The notes under the pieces are model-generated. The model was not told the origin of the DNA. It saw nothing but the letters and a program-made list of their open reading frames with translations, and did not search any database. A program made the position numbers and the translations under genes. Source: Peterkaempfera sp044755465 (lineage in GTDB: Bacteria > Actinomycetota > Actinomycetes > Streptomycetales > Streptomycetaceae). From it: a stretch of DNA of 64,000 nucleotides. Of the stretch, positions 44,259 through 53,564 are shown piece after piece. The stretch lies in the NCBI RefSeq assembly GCF_044755465.1, contig NZ_JBIVRB010000001.1, positions 62,001 through 126,000 on the forward strand, in the 5' to 3' direction. Positions within the stretch are counted from its first letter, which is position 1. Each line of letters begins with the position of its first letter.

Positions 44259-45506
44259 TCAGCCGGCGGCCTTCAGCGCGATGTCGCCGCGGTGGTGCGA
44301 GCCGGCCAGCTCGATCCGGGCCACCGCGTCGTACGCCCGGCTACGGGCGGCCTTGAGGTCGGCGCCGGTGGCGGTGACCGAGAGCACCCGGCCGCCAGCC
44401 GACAGGATCGCGCCGTCCTCGCCCGCCCGGGTGCCGGCGTGCAGCACATACGCGGTGCCGTCGGCGGCCTCGGCCTCGGCGAGACCGCCGATCGGGTCGC
44501 CGGAGCGCGGCGACTCGGGGTAGCCGGCGGCGGCGACCACCACGGTGACGGCGGCGTCGTCGCTCCAGCGCAGCGGCTCGACCTCACCGAGCCTGCCGGT
44601 GGCGGCGGCGTGCAGCACCCCGGCGAGCGGGGTCTTCAGCCGGGCCAGGACGACCTGGGTCTCCGGGTCGCCGAAGCGCGCGTTGAACTCGATCACCCGC
44701 ACCCCGCGCGAGGTGATCGCCAGGCCCGCGTAGAGCAGCCCGGAGAAGGGGGTGCCGCGCCGCCGGAGCTCGTCCACGGTCGGCTGGAGCACGCTCTCCA
44801 GCACCTCGTCGACCAGCTTGGGGTCGGCCCACGGCAGCGGCGAGTAGGCGCCCATGCCGCCGGTGTTGGGGCCCTGGTCGCCGTCGCCGACCCGCTTGAA
44901 GTCCTGTGCGGGCTGGAGCGGGACGACCGTGGTGCCGTCGGTGACGGCGAAGAGCGAGACCTCCGGGCCGTCCAGGAACTCCTCGATGACCGTACGGCCG
45001 CAGGAGGCGGCGTGGGCGAGCGCGGCCGCGCGGTCGTCGGTGACCACCACGCCCTTGCCGGCCGCCAGGCCGTCGTCCTTGACCACGTACGTCGGGCCGA
45101 AGGCGTCCAGCGCGGCGGCGGCCTCCTCGGGGGTGGTGCAGACGTAGGAGCGGGCGGTGGGCACCCCGGCGGCGGCCATCACGTCCTTGGCGAACGCCTT
45201 GGAGCCCTCCAGCTGCGCGGCCTCCCCGGAGGGGCCGAAGGCGGGGATACCACGGTCGCGTACGGCGTCGGCGACCCCGGCCACCAAGGGGGCCTCCGGG
45301 CCGACGACCACCAGGTCGGCGCCGAGCCGGACGGCCAGGTCGGCCACCGCCGAGCCGTCCAGTTGGTCGACCGGGTGCGTCCGGGCGACCTGCGCGATAC
45401 CGGCGTTGCCGGGGGCGCAGTGCAGCTCGGTGACGTCGGGGTCGTGGGACAGGGAACGGCACAGGGCGTGTTCGCGGGCGCCGCCGCCGATGACAAGGAC
45501 CTTCAC
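44259..45506 (-). CDS. purD: Phosphoribosylamine-glycine ligase PurD
   Basis: 415 residues from GTG 45506; TTG at 45515 is possible. An ATP-grasp enzyme that makes GAR from phosphoribosylamine and glycine. It starts VKVLVIGGGAREHALC. ATP-grasp motifs: VKDDGLAAGKGVVV, EEFLDGPEVSLFAVTDG, GDGDQGPNTGGMGAYSP and VIEFNARFGDPETQ. Confidence 0.98.
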   Translation of the reverse strand: MKVLVIGGGAREHALCRSLSHDPDVTELHCAPGNAGIAQVARTHPVDQLDGSAVADLAVRLGADLVVVGPEAPLVAGVADAVRDRGIPAFGPSGEAAQLEGSKAFAKDVMAAAGVPTARSYVCTTPEEAAAALDAFGPTYVVKDDGLAAGKGVVVTDDRAAALAHAASCGRTVIEEFLDGPEVSLFAVTDGTTVVPLQPAQDFKRVGDGDQGPNTGGMGAYSPLPWADPKLVDEVLESVLQPTVDELRRRGTPFSGLLYAGLAITSRGVRVIEFNARFGDPETQVVLARLKTPLAGVLHAAATGRLGEVEPLRWSDDAAVTVVVAAAGYPESPRSGDPIGGLAEAEAADGTAYVLHAGTRAGEDGAILSAGGRVLSVTATGADLKAARSRAYDAVARIELAGSHHRGDIALKAAG

Positions 45507-45846
45507 GCCTGGCAAGGGTAGTGCCTGGCCGGTCGGCGGCCGGGGCGCGGGGCCGGGCGGCGGGGTCCGGACGCGGGGCGCCGGGGGTCCGCGGGCCGGT
45601 CGGCTGCGGGCGGGAAGCGGTGGAATCAGCGATTTGTCGATTCCGTCACTTTTGAGGCTCTCCGGACACCCACTCTCCCGGGTGAAATCCGACTACCCGG
45701 CAAATCGCCCCCGCCTTGGCCTCCCGGGGGCCTTTGCGGCCACCTTCCGGGGCGAAGGCTCCCCACGGTCAGCCATTTGGCGGTAAGAAGTCCTCTTGGA
45801 GAACTGCCGGCACCCGGCCGGTACGGCCGCACAGGGAGTCCCACAG
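45507..45846. other. Divergent region between purD and the SLATT gene
   Basis: About 340 bases with no gene recognised; it holds two divergent promoters. AGGGAGT at 45833-45839 is the SLATT gene's ribosome binding site. Confidence 0.4.
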
Positions 45847-46632
45847 GTGAGCCAGCCGGAAATGCAGCCCGAGGAGAACCCCTGGGGCAACGAACCAGGC
45901 GAGGAGGACCAGGCCACGGCGATCATCGCCGAGGACCGGTCGCGCCCCCGCCGCACCGACCTGAGCGCACGCCAGTTCCCGCTGGGTGACTGGGGCGAGC
46001 CCGCGGAGCGGCTGGAGGAGCTGTACCGCTGGTCGGAGGAGCGGGCCGTCGAGGCGATCGACTGGTACCTGCGCGACCGGGCGTGGAAGCGCCGCACGGC
46101 CAGGGCGCTGCGGGTGCTGGCCGCGCTGCTCGCGGTCGGCGGCACGGTGCTGCCGCTGGTCGATCTGACCACGCTGTGGCCGGGCGCCTCGCACTGGGGC
46201 TACGTCCTGCTGCTGCTGGCCGGTGCCTGCCTGGGTGCGGACCGGGCGTTCGGCCTCACCTCCGGCTGGATGCGCGACGTCAGCACGGCGCAGGCGTTGC
46301 AGCGCCGGTTGGAGGCGTTCCAGTTCGACTGGGCGTCGGAGTGCGTACGCGAGGTGCTCGGCCCCACCGAGGGCACCGCGGCCGAGGCGGCGGAGCGCTG
46401 CCTCGGGGTGCTGCGGCGGTTCTGCGAGGACGTCTCGGACATGGTGCGCAGCGAGACGGCCGAGTGGATGCTGGAGTTCCGCGCCGGGATGAGCCGGCTG
46501 CCGACCCAGGCGCCGGGGGCGTGGGGCAACCGCAGCGAGGGCAGCCCGGGGGCCCAGGTGCGGGTGCTGCCGACGCCGGGGACCCGGCCGACGATGCCCC
46601 GTCAGCGCCCGCCGGAGGGGCCCCTGCGGTAG
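45847..46632 (+). CDS. SLATT-type two-TM protein
   Basis: 261 residues from GTG 45847, with GGGAGT upstream. An acidic N-terminus (1-50) is followed by a helix with the conserved LEELYRWSEERAVEAIDWYLRDR (56-78), two TM helices (about 87-108 and 117-135), and a long cytoplasmic helical region. That arrangement matches SLATT (SMODS- and SLOG-associated 2TM effector) domains, proposed pore-forming effectors of nucleotide-signalling conflict systems. The C-terminus (205-261) is disordered and Pro-rich. No nucleotide cyclase or SLOG protein lies next to it, so this is an orphan copy whose role is unknown. Confidence 0.75.
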   Translation: MSQPEMQPEENPWGNEPGEEDQATAIIAEDRSRPRRTDLSARQFPLGDWGEPAERLEELYRWSEERAVEAIDWYLRDRAWKRRTARALRVLAALLAVGGTVLPLVDLTTLWPGASHWGYVLLLLAGACLGADRAFGLTSGWMRDVSTAQALQRRLEAFQFDWASECVREVLGPTEGTAAEAAERCLGVLRRFCEDVSDMVRSETAEWMLEFRAGMSRLPTQAPGAWGNRSEGSPGAQVRVLPTPGTRPTMPRQRPPEGPLR

Positions 46633-46766
46633 TCCGCGTGCGGGGCCCGCTCAGGGGCGCGTACCGGTCGGCGCGCGCCCCTGCGGTCGCCGCCCGGCCT
46701 GGGCTCAGGCATGGACTGGGAGCTGGGGCCCGGACCACGGGCTCAGGCTCGGGCCCGGACGCGGGA

Positions 46767-47414
46767 TCAGGCGAAGACGATCATCGATCCCTGGCCCAGG
46801 CTGCGGACCGCCGCCGCGTGCAGTCCCGCCCAGGCGTGCCGCTCCCGGGCGAACGGGCCCAGGTCGTCCAGCGGCGGGTTGAACGGCTGCTCCAGCTCGG
46901 TCGGTCCCAGCGGCCGGGTGGGCCGCGGCGGGGCCGCCGGGTCGATGCCCAGCACCGGCGCCACCGCCTGCAACTCCCGCAGCAGCCCGTGCGCGGAGCC
47001 GAGCGGCCCCCCGGCGGCCAGCAGCGACTCGTCGACCAGCGGGGTGGCGAAGTCGACCGGCACATAGGCGCCCGCATGGTCGAAGTGCCAGACCAGGTGC
47101 GACTGCTCGGCGGTGCCCTCGAACATCTCCAGCAGTTGCTCGTAGTCGCTGCCCAGCGCCTCCACCGGCGTCACCTCGAAGCCGGTGAGCTGGAGCAGGT
47201 AGGCGCGGCGCAGGAAGTGCAGCGAGTCGTAGTCGAAGGCGGCCACCGGTTCCACGTCGCCGCTCAGTCCGGGCATGTACTGGAAGACCGGCACCTCGGG
47301 CAGCCCCTGCGCCACCAGCGCGGCGTTGTAGACGTCGAGGTCGTCCCGGAAGGGGTTCTCCGGAGCGTGGCAGAGCACGTCCACCAGCGGGACGAGCCAG
47401 ATGTCGCAGGCCAC
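46767..47414 (-). CDS. Hypothetical soluble protein
   Basis: 215 residues from GTG 47414 with AGGAGT upstream; an in-frame GTG two codons earlier is possible. It has an alpha/beta pattern with no signal peptide: VACDIWLVPLVDVLCHAP, VFQYMPGL, FDYDSLHFLRRAYLLQLTGFE and WHFDHAGAYVPVDF. No recognised family or catalytic motif. It is convergent with the SLATT gene. Confidence 0.75.
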   Translation of the reverse strand: MACDIWLVPLVDVLCHAPENPFRDDLDVYNAALVAQGLPEVPVFQYMPGLSGDVEPVAAFDYDSLHFLRRAYLLQLTGFEVTPVEALGSDYEQLLEMFEGTAEQSHLVWHFDHAGAYVPVDFATPLVDESLLAAGGPLGSAHGLLRELQAVAPVLGIDPAAPPRPTRPLGPTELEQPFNPPLDDLGPFARERHAWAGLHAAAVRSLGQGSMIVFA

Positions 47415-47509
47415 AAGCACTCCTGTGCGCTGCTCGCGCGGGGCGTCGGGGGCGGGGGTGACCGTACGCCGTGGCGCTGGACACGCCGGACGGGCACGGA
47501 CCGCTCACC

Positions 47510-48322
47510 CTACCGGCCGGGCGCGCCGCGCGGGTCGGGACGAGCGGCGCCGGGTCCTTGGGCGGCGGCAGGTCCCGGGTCCGGCTCGTCCGCCGCCTCG
47601 TCGTCCAGCAGCAGCGGCAGCGGCAGCCGTGCCTCGTCGAGCCGATGGCCGCTCAGTTCGGCCATCAGCTCCACCGTCGACCGGTTGTAGGCCAGGATCA
47701 TCCGGTGCGCCCCGGTGCGGTCCCGCGCCGCGATCCGGTCCACCAGCTCGACATGGCCGGACCAGCACAGCCGCGCCCGGTCGGGATCGGCCCGCAGCTG
47801 GGGGGCGGCGTACATCCACGACTGGACCCGCAGCCAGTCCAGGTAGTGCGCGATCCGGGGGTTGCCCAGCAGCCCGCACACCTCCTGCCAGAAGCGGTGG
47901 TCGCAGCCGACCAGCACATCCAGCTGCCCGGTCTGCGCGGCGCGGGCCGCCGCCTCGGCACGGCGGCGCACCGACGGCAGCCGCTCCCAGCCGAGGCGGC
48001 CCGAGCGGCGGCCCAGGTGGCGGAAGACGCTGTCGGTGAGCATGGTGCGCGCCTCGACGATGTCCAGGAAGTCCTGCCAGGTCAGCGCCGGTACGGCGAA
48101 GCCGCGGTGGTGCTCCACCCGTAGCAGGCCCTGGGCGGTGAGGTCGACCAGCGCCTCCCGGGCGGGGGTGGCCGAGACGCCGTAGAGCTCCGCGATCTCC
48201 TTGACGGTGAAATGGCTGCCCGCCACCAGCCGCCCGGCCATCATCTCGTCCCGCAGGGCGTTGGCGATCTGCTCGCGGAGGCTGCTGCGCTGCACGGCGG
48301 TGCGTCCGCTGCCAGCGGGCAT
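47510..48322 (-). CDS. GntR-family transcriptional regulator (FadR/FCD type)
   Basis: 270 residues. A winged helix-turn-helix at 15-75: LREQIANALRDEMMAGRLVAG and YGVSATPAREALVDLTAQGLL. An FCD-type helical ligand domain follows (about 85-235), with FLDIVEARTML, a metal/ligand-type DHRFW, and HVELVDRIAARDRTGAHRMI. GGAGGAG lies upstream of the ATG at 48322. It lies downstream of the class III aminotransferase gene but is separated by a strong hairpin, so it may regulate that gene without sharing its transcript. Confidence 0.92.
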   Translation of the reverse strand: MPAGSGRTAVQRSSLREQIANALRDEMMAGRLVAGSHFTVKEIAELYGVSATPAREALVDLTAQGLLRVEHHRGFAVPALTWQDFLDIVEARTMLTDSVFRHLGRRSGRLGWERLPSVRRRAEAAARAAQTGQLDVLVGCDHRFWQEVCGLLGNPRIAHYLDWLRVQSWMYAAPQLRADPDRARLCWSGHVELVDRIAARDRTGAHRMILAYNRSTVELMAELSGHRLDEARLPLPLLLDDEAADEPDPGPAAAQGPGAARPDPRGAPGR

Positions 48323-48445
48323 GTGGGCACTCCTCCTCGACGGCCGACCTCCCGCACACCGTACGCGAAGGGCGCGCGAGGGCGGGCGGCAGCCCGTTCC
48401 ATCGCGGACGAACGGCCGTGTCCGGCCCGGCAGGCGGCCGGACGG

Positions 48446-48480
48446 CCCGGCGGCGGGCCCGCGTCGGGCCCGCCGCCGGG
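48446..48480 (-). terminator. Terminator after the aminotransferase gene
   Basis: A perfect 16-base GC stem (CCCGGCGGCGGGCCCG with CGGGCCCGCCGCCGGG) and a 3-base loop, just after the aminotransferase stop. Confidence 0.85.
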
Positions 48481-48486
48481 CGGTCG

Positions 48487-49842
48487 TCAGACGGTGTGCG
48501 CGTCGGCGGCGGTCAGCGCCTCGTCCAGGATCGCCAGGCCCGCCTTGGCCTCCGTCTCCGAGACATTGCACGGCGGGACCACGTGCAGCCGGTTCATGTT
48601 GATGAACGGCCACAGACCGCGCTGCTTGCAGGCCGCGGCCAGCTCCGCCATCGGCTGGTTGGCGGCGCCGCCCGCGTTGTACGGCACCAGCGGCTCACGG
48701 GTGGCGCGGTCCCGGACCAGCTCCACCGCCCAGAAGACGCCCAGGCCACGCACCTCGCCCACCGACCGGTGGCGCTCCGCCAGCTCCCGCAGCCCGGGGC
48801 CGAGCACCTTCTCCCCGATCTCGCGGGCGTTCTCCACGATCCGCTCCTCGCGCATCGCGGTGATGGTCGCGACGGCGGAGGCGCAGGCCAGCGGGTGGCC
48901 GGAGTAGGTGAGGCCGCCGGGGTAGGGGCGCTCGGCGAAGGTCGCGGCGATCTTCGCGGAGATGGCGACGCCGCCCAGCGGCACATAGCCGGAGTTGACG
49001 CCCTTGGCGAAGGTCAGCAGGTCGGGGGTGACGCCCCAGTGGTCGGCGGCGAACCACTCGCCGGTACGGCCGAAGCCGGCCATCACCTCGTCCAGCACGA
49101 AGACGATCCCGTACCGGTCGCAGATCTCCCGCACCCCGGCCAGGTAGCCGGCCGGCGGCACCAGCACCCCGGCCGTGCCGACCACCGTCTCCAGCACGAT
49201 CGCGGCCACCGTCTGCGGGCCCTCGAAGGCGATCACCTGCTCCAGGTGGGCCAGCGCCCGCTCGCACTCCTGCGCCTCGCTGTCGGCGTGGAAGTGGGAG
49301 CGGTAGGCGTACGGCCCCCAGAAGTGCACCACGCCGGAGGTGCCGGTCTCGTTCGGCCAGCGGCGCGGGTCACCGGTGAGGGCGATGGCGTTGGCGGTGG
49401 CGCCGTGGTACGAGCGGTACGCGGCCAGCACCTTCTGCCGGCCGGTGTGCAGCCGGGCCATCCGGACGGCGTTCTCGACGGCCTCGGCGCCGCCGTTGGT
49501 GAAGAAGATCTTGTCCAGGTCGCCCGGGGTCAGCTCCGCGATCAGCCGGGCGGCCTCGCTGCGTACGTCGATCGCGAAGGCGGGCGCGAAGGTGCACAGC
49601 TTGGCGGCCTGCTCCTGGATCGCGGCGACCACCCGGGGGTGCTGGTGCCCGATGTTGGTGTTGACCAGCTGCGACGAGAAGTCCAGGTACTTGTTGCCGT
49701 CGTAGTCCCAGAAGTACGAGCCCTCCGCGCCGGCCACGGCGAGGGGGTCGATCAGGCCCTGCGCGGACCACGAGTGGAAGACGTGCGCGCGGTCAGCGGC
49801 CTTGACGGCCTGCCCGGCGGAAGGGTCGGCGGGGATGCTCAT
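48487..49842 (-). CDS. Class III (omega) aminotransferase
   Basis: 451 residues. A PLP-dependent class III aminotransferase: GSYFWDYDGNKYLDFSSQLVNTNIGHQHP, FFTNGGAEAVENAVRMAR, SYHGAT, the Asp of VLDEVMAGFGRTG, and the PLP lysine in LLTFAKGVNSGYVPLGG. The aspartate aminotransferase family label is often given to such proteins. Likely substrates are omega-amino acids such as taurine or beta-alanine with pyruvate, but specificity cannot be read. Confidence 0.92.
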   Translation of the reverse strand: MSIPADPSAGQAVKAADRAHVFHSWSAQGLIDPLAVAGAEGSYFWDYDGNKYLDFSSQLVNTNIGHQHPRVVAAIQEQAAKLCTFAPAFAIDVRSEAARLIAELTPGDLDKIFFTNGGAEAVENAVRMARLHTGRQKVLAAYRSYHGATANAIALTGDPRRWPNETGTSGVVHFWGPYAYRSHFHADSEAQECERALAHLEQVIAFEGPQTVAAIVLETVVGTAGVLVPPAGYLAGVREICDRYGIVFVLDEVMAGFGRTGEWFAADHWGVTPDLLTFAKGVNSGYVPLGGVAISAKIAATFAERPYPGGLTYSGHPLACASAVATITAMREERIVENAREIGEKVLGPGLRELAERHRSVGEVRGLGVFWAVELVRDRATREPLVPYNAGGAANQPMAELAAACKQRGLWPFINMNRLHVVPPCNVSETEAKAGLAILDEALTAADAHTV

Positions 49843-49925
49843 ACCGCCCACCCTAGGGAGCCCGTCCCCGTCCCGGACACTTGCACGGTGTCTGCCGTAC
49901 CGGGGCGGTCCCGACACCCTGTCAC

Positions 49926-50528
49926 TCAGCCCCGGGCCAGGCGGGCGGTGAGGGCCTGCTTGGCGGGGGGCCACTCGTCGATGAGCATCGAGAAGTAGAC
50001 GCTGTCGCGCCAGGTGCCGTCCGGATAGCGGCGGTGGCGGCGGGCCACGCCCTCGCGGACGGCGCCGAGGCGGGCGATGGCGTTCTGCGAGCGCTCGTTG
50101 CGGTGGTGGGTCTTCCACTGCACCCGGCCGTAGCCCAGCTCCTCGAAGGCGTGGGTGAGCAGCAGCAGCTTGGCCTCGGTGTTGACCGGGGTGCGCCAGT
50201 GGGCGCGGCCGTACCAGGTCCAGCCGATCTCCAGCCGTTCGTCGGCCTCGTGGATGTCGCAGTAGGTCGTCCAGCCGATGGCGCGGCCGCCGGCCGGCTC
50301 GATCACCGCGAACGGGACGTACGCCCCGCGCTCGGCGTCGGCCAGCAGTGACCGGGCGATGGCGCGCAGCTCGGCCTCGGTGCGCGGGGTCGGGTGCGGC
50401 AGCCAGCGCCACACCTCGTCGTCGTCGCCACCGGCGGCGAAGAGGTCCGGCAGGTGGTCGAGGGTGAGCGGTTCGAGGCGGATGTGGCGGCCCTGGAGGA
50501 CGGTGGGCAGCGGGGTCTTGGCAGGCAT
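49926..50528 (-). CDS. GNAT acetyltransferase (RimJ/RimL type)
   Basis: 200 residues of the RimJ/RimL-like GNAT family: IRLEPLTLDHLPDLFAA, AIGWTTYCDI, LEIGWTWYGRAHWRTPVNTEAKLLLLTHAFEELG and VQWKTHHRNERSQNAIARLGAVREG. Conserved Asn and Ser of NERSQNAI support acetyl-CoA binding. The substrate is unknown. A short AT-rich promoter-like stretch (TTTGCACTAGCTGCAAG) lies just upstream at about 50547-50563. Confidence 0.92.
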   Translation of the reverse strand: MPAKTPLPTVLQGRHIRLEPLTLDHLPDLFAAGGDDDEVWRWLPHPTPRTEAELRAIARSLLADAERGAYVPFAVIEPAGGRAIGWTTYCDIHEADERLEIGWTWYGRAHWRTPVNTEAKLLLLTHAFEELGYGRVQWKTHHRNERSQNAIARLGAVREGVARRHRRYPDGTWRDSVYFSMLIDEWPPAKQALTARLARG

Positions 50529-50603
50529 GGGGAGAACCTAGCCACCCTTTGCACTAGCTGCAAGTAGGTTTTGCATTAGTTCATTCGATGGCCCGCTGAC
50601 ATG

Positions 50604-50640
50604 CCGGAAGGCCGCCGGCGGTGTGCCGGCGGCCTTCCGG
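50604..50640 (-). terminator. Terminator after purA
   Basis: A perfect 16-base stem (CCGGAAGGCCGCCGGC with GCCGGCGGCCTTCCGG) and a 5-base loop, eight bases after the purA stop on the minus strand. Confidence 0.9.
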
Positions 50641-50647
50641 AGTGGGC

Positions 50648-51931
50648 TCAGATGAAGGAGTTGATCTCGATGGTCTCGGTGCGGCCCGGACCGACGCCGA
50701 TGGCGGAGATCGGGGCGCCCGACATCTCCTCCAGCGCCTTGACGTACGCCTGGGCGTTCTTCGGCAGGTCGGAGAAGGACTTGGCCTTGGTGATGTCCTC
50801 GGACCAGCCCGGCAGCAGCTCGTAGACCGGCTTGGCGTGGTGGAAGTCCGACTGGTTGTAGGGCAGTTCCTCCACCCGGCGGCCGTCGACCTCATACGCG
50901 ACGCAGACCGGGATCTGCTCCCAGCCGGTGAGCACGTCCAGCTTGGTGAGGAAGAAGTCGGTGAGGCCGTTGACCCGGGTCGCGTAGCGGGCGATCACCG
51001 CGTCGAACCAGCCGCAGCGCCGATCGCGGCCGGTGGTCACCCCGCGCTCGCCGCCGATCCGGCGCAGCGCCTCGCCGTCCTCGTCGAGCAGTTCGGTCGG
51101 GAACGGTCCCGAGCCGACGCGGGTGGTGTACGCCTTGAGGATGCCGATCACCCGGTCGATGCGGGTGGGGCCGATGCCGGAGCCGGTGCAGGCGCCGCCC
51201 GAGGTGGGGTTGGACGAGGTCACGAAGGGATAGGTGCCGTGGTCCACGTCCAGCAGGGTGCCCTGGCCGCCCTCCAGCAGCACCACCTTGCCGGCGTCCA
51301 GCGCCTGGTTGAGGACCAGGGTGGTGTCGGCCAGGTAGGGGCGCAGCTTGTCGGCGTAGCCCAGGTACTCCTGGACGACCAGGTCGGCGGGCATCGCGCG
51401 GCGGTTGTAGAGCTTGACCAGGATCTGGTTCTTGTCGGCGAGGGCCGCCTCGACCTTCTGCCGCAGGATGGACTCGTCGAAGAGGTCCTGCACCCGGATG
51501 CCCACCCGGTTGATCTTGTCGGCGTAGGTCGGGCCGATGCCCCGGCCGGTGGTGCCGATCCGCCGCTTGCCGAGGAACCGCTCGGTGACCTTGTCGAGGG
51601 TCCGGTGGTACGGCGTGATCAGATGGGCGTTGCCGGAGATCAGCAGCTTCGAGGTGTCGATGCCGCGGTCCTGGAGTCCGGTCAGCTCGGAGAGCAGCAC
51701 ACCCGGGTCGATGACGACCCCGTTGCCGATGACCGGTGTGCAGTTGGGGCTGAGGATGCCCGAGGGGAGAAGGTGGAGGGCGTACTTCTGATCGCCGACG
51801 ACCACGGTGTGGCCGGCATTGTTGCCGCCCTGGTAGCGGACTACGTAGTCCACGGAACCGCCGAGGAGGTCGGTTGCCTTCCCCTTGCCCTCGTCACCCC
51901 ACTGAGCGCCGACGAGCACGAGTGCGGGCAC
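50648..51931 (-). CDS. purA: Adenylosuccinate synthetase PurA
   Basis: 427 residues from GTG 51931 with GGAAGGGG upstream, the standard length. Joins IMP and aspartate using GTP, the first AMP-specific step. Hallmarks: GAQWGDEGKGKATD P-loop, GGNNAGHTV, GTTGRGIGPTYADK, EGGQGTLLDVDHGTYPFVTSSNP and GERGVTTGRDRRCGWFD. Confidence 0.98.
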   Translation of the reverse strand: MPALVLVGAQWGDEGKGKATDLLGGSVDYVVRYQGGNNAGHTVVVGDQKYALHLLPSGILSPNCTPVIGNGVVIDPGVLLSELTGLQDRGIDTSKLLISGNAHLITPYHRTLDKVTERFLGKRRIGTTGRGIGPTYADKINRVGIRVQDLFDESILRQKVEAALADKNQILVKLYNRRAMPADLVVQEYLGYADKLRPYLADTTLVLNQALDAGKVVLLEGGQGTLLDVDHGTYPFVTSSNPTSGGACTGSGIGPTRIDRVIGILKAYTTRVGSGPFPTELLDEDGEALRRIGGERGVTTGRDRRCGWFDAVIARYATRVNGLTDFFLTKLDVLTGWEQIPVCVAYEVDGRRVEELPYNQSDFHHAKPVYELLPGWSEDITKAKSFSDLPKNAQAYVKALEEMSGAPISAIGVGPGRTETIEINSFI

Positions 51932-52065
51932 AGGCGTACACCCCTTCCGGGCGGGGCATCCTGGCGGCGGAAGGCCGCCGGATTCGGCCCCGAGATAGAC
52001 GAAGCCCCTGGCGCAACAGCGCAAGGGGCTCTTGCACCGAGAGATTACCTGAGGAAGGACCGCGC

Positions 52066-53166
52066 GTGTCGTCCGAGTACACGGCGGGGCAGCCGCTGCT
52101 GGTGGTCATCGCCCCTACCGCCCGACGGGTGGACCCGGAGTCGGTACGGATCGCCAAGGACGTGCTGTGCGGCGGCGCCGCGGTGAAGGTCGCGATGCCG
52201 GAGGGCCCGGCTGAGCTCGATCGGGTGCTGGCGCATCGCGGCCGGAAGAGACCGGTGGTGATCGGTGACGACCGGGCTCTCCAACTGGTGGTCCAGACCC
52301 TGTACCGGCAGCGCGAACTGGGGGCCGGAGCGGTCGGCCTGATACCGGTCGGCGGGCCCGCCACCATGGCTCTGGCCAGGGCTTTGGGCATTCCGACCGA
52401 GCCGGTGGCGGCGGCCCGCGCGGTGCTGGCCGGGCATGAGCGGAGCCTGGACCTGCTGGTGGACGACAGCGGTGGCGTGGTCCTCGGTGAGCTGTGCATT
52501 CCGGGGCGCGCGGCGACCTCGGAGGGCGCGCGCGACGGCGGGGCGCGGGACGGCGCGGCGGGCGCCGGGGATGCTGCCGCCGACCGGTCCGGGGGTGGGT
52601 CCGCGACGGGGCGCGTCGGCTTCCGGGAGGCGCGCGGCGGGGTCGACGATCCCAATGGCGGCGAAACCTGTTCGCTCTCAGCGAAACAGCCTGCGGCCGG
52701 GCAGGGGACGGCTCTCGGCTCGGCGGACAGCTCCTGGTGGTCGCTGGCCCCGGCCGTGCTGCGGCGGACCGCCCGATCGGTCGTCCGGGCGGTGCGGCCC
52801 GGTGCGGCAGCGCCGTCGGACGGGCACGGACCCGGGCACCGGCTCCGGGTGGAGGTGGACGGCGCCCTGGTGGCCGATGTCGACCGGCCGGTGCGGCTGG
52901 TGGCGGTCCGGCTCGCCGCCGTGGAGAGTGCGCGGCCGGGTGCGGCGGGGGCGGGCGAGCCGGTGGACGGTGCGGCCGAGGTGCTGGTCCGGCCGCCGAC
53001 GGCTTCGGGGCGGACGCTGCGGGTACGGGCGCGGACGGTCACGGTGGCGGGGCGGGACTTCAGCTACGAGGCCGACAGCGAGCTCACCGGCCCGGTGCGC
53101 TCCCGTACCTGGACGGTCCGGCCCGCCGCTTGGCGGTTGACCGTGCCGGCGGCTTCGGCGGGGTGA
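52066..53166 (+). CDS. Diacylglycerol-kinase-family protein with degenerate nucleotide motif
   Basis: 366 residues from GTG 52066 with GAGGAAGG upstream. The N-terminal part has the DAGK/LCB5-type fold: a nucleotide-binding position occupied by VVIGDDRALQLVVQTLYR instead of the classic GGDGT, then LIPVGGPATMALARALGIP corresponding to the PLGTxNDxARxLGxP block. Residues 145-240 are low-complexity and probably disordered. A C-terminal beta domain (LRVEVDGALVADVDRPVRL) matches the family's second domain. Lipid kinase activity is uncertain because the key glycines are changed. It is divergent from purA, with a small hairpin at about 52002-52030 between them. Confidence 0.75.
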   Translation: MSSEYTAGQPLLVVIAPTARRVDPESVRIAKDVLCGGAAVKVAMPEGPAELDRVLAHRGRKRPVVIGDDRALQLVVQTLYRQRELGAGAVGLIPVGGPATMALARALGIPTEPVAAARAVLAGHERSLDLLVDDSGGVVLGELCIPGRAATSEGARDGGARDGAAGAGDAAADRSGGGSATGRVGFREARGGVDDPNGGETCSLSAKQPAAGQGTALGSADSSWWSLAPAVLRRTARSVVRAVRPGAAAPSDGHGPGHRLRVEVDGALVADVDRPVRLVAVRLAAVESARPGAAGAGEPVDGAAEVLVRPPTASGRTLRVRARTVTVAGRDFSYEADSELTGPVRSRTWTVRPAAWRLTVPAASAG

Positions 53167-53214
53167 GCGGGGTGCCCCCGGTCCGGGGGCGGGGAGGTTG
53201 CCGTGGCGGGGCCA

Positions 53215-53541
53215 CCACCCGGGGGTGCGGGGACGGCACTGCGCGGCGCTCTACGGCCGTGCGGGGCTGGCCGCGCAGTTCCCCGCGCCCCTGACGGGGC
53301 ACCGCCCAGCCCTGCGGCGCAGGTAGCCACCCGGGGGTGCGGGATCGGCACTGCGCGGCGCTCTACGGCAGTGGGGGGCTGGCCGCGCAGTTCCCCGCGC
53401 CCCTGACGGGGCACCGCCCAGCCCCACGGCGCAGGTAGCCACCCGGGGGTGCGGGGACGGCACTGCGCGGCGCTCTACGGCCGTGCAGGGCTGGCCGCGC
53501 AGTTCCCCGCGCCCCTGACGGGGCACCGCCCAGCCCCGCGC
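53215..53541. repeat. 112-bp direct repeat array, three copies
   Basis: Copies begin at 53215, 53327 and 53439 (CCACCCGGGGGTGCGGG) with an exact period of 112 and over 90 percent identity. Each contains CCGCGCAGTTCCCCGCGCCCC, the core of a dispersed intergenic repeat common in Streptomyces genomes from memory. The third copy is cut off near 53541. Confidence 0.9.
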
Positions 53542-53564
53542 CCAAGGCAAACGGCCAACCACGC

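Noticed and set aside
53215..53541. The 112-bp repeats as a CRISPR array or a small repeated gene
   Set aside because: There are no unique spacers, no cas genes, and the frames through the repeats do not resemble proteins. Copies are simple head-to-tail duplicates.
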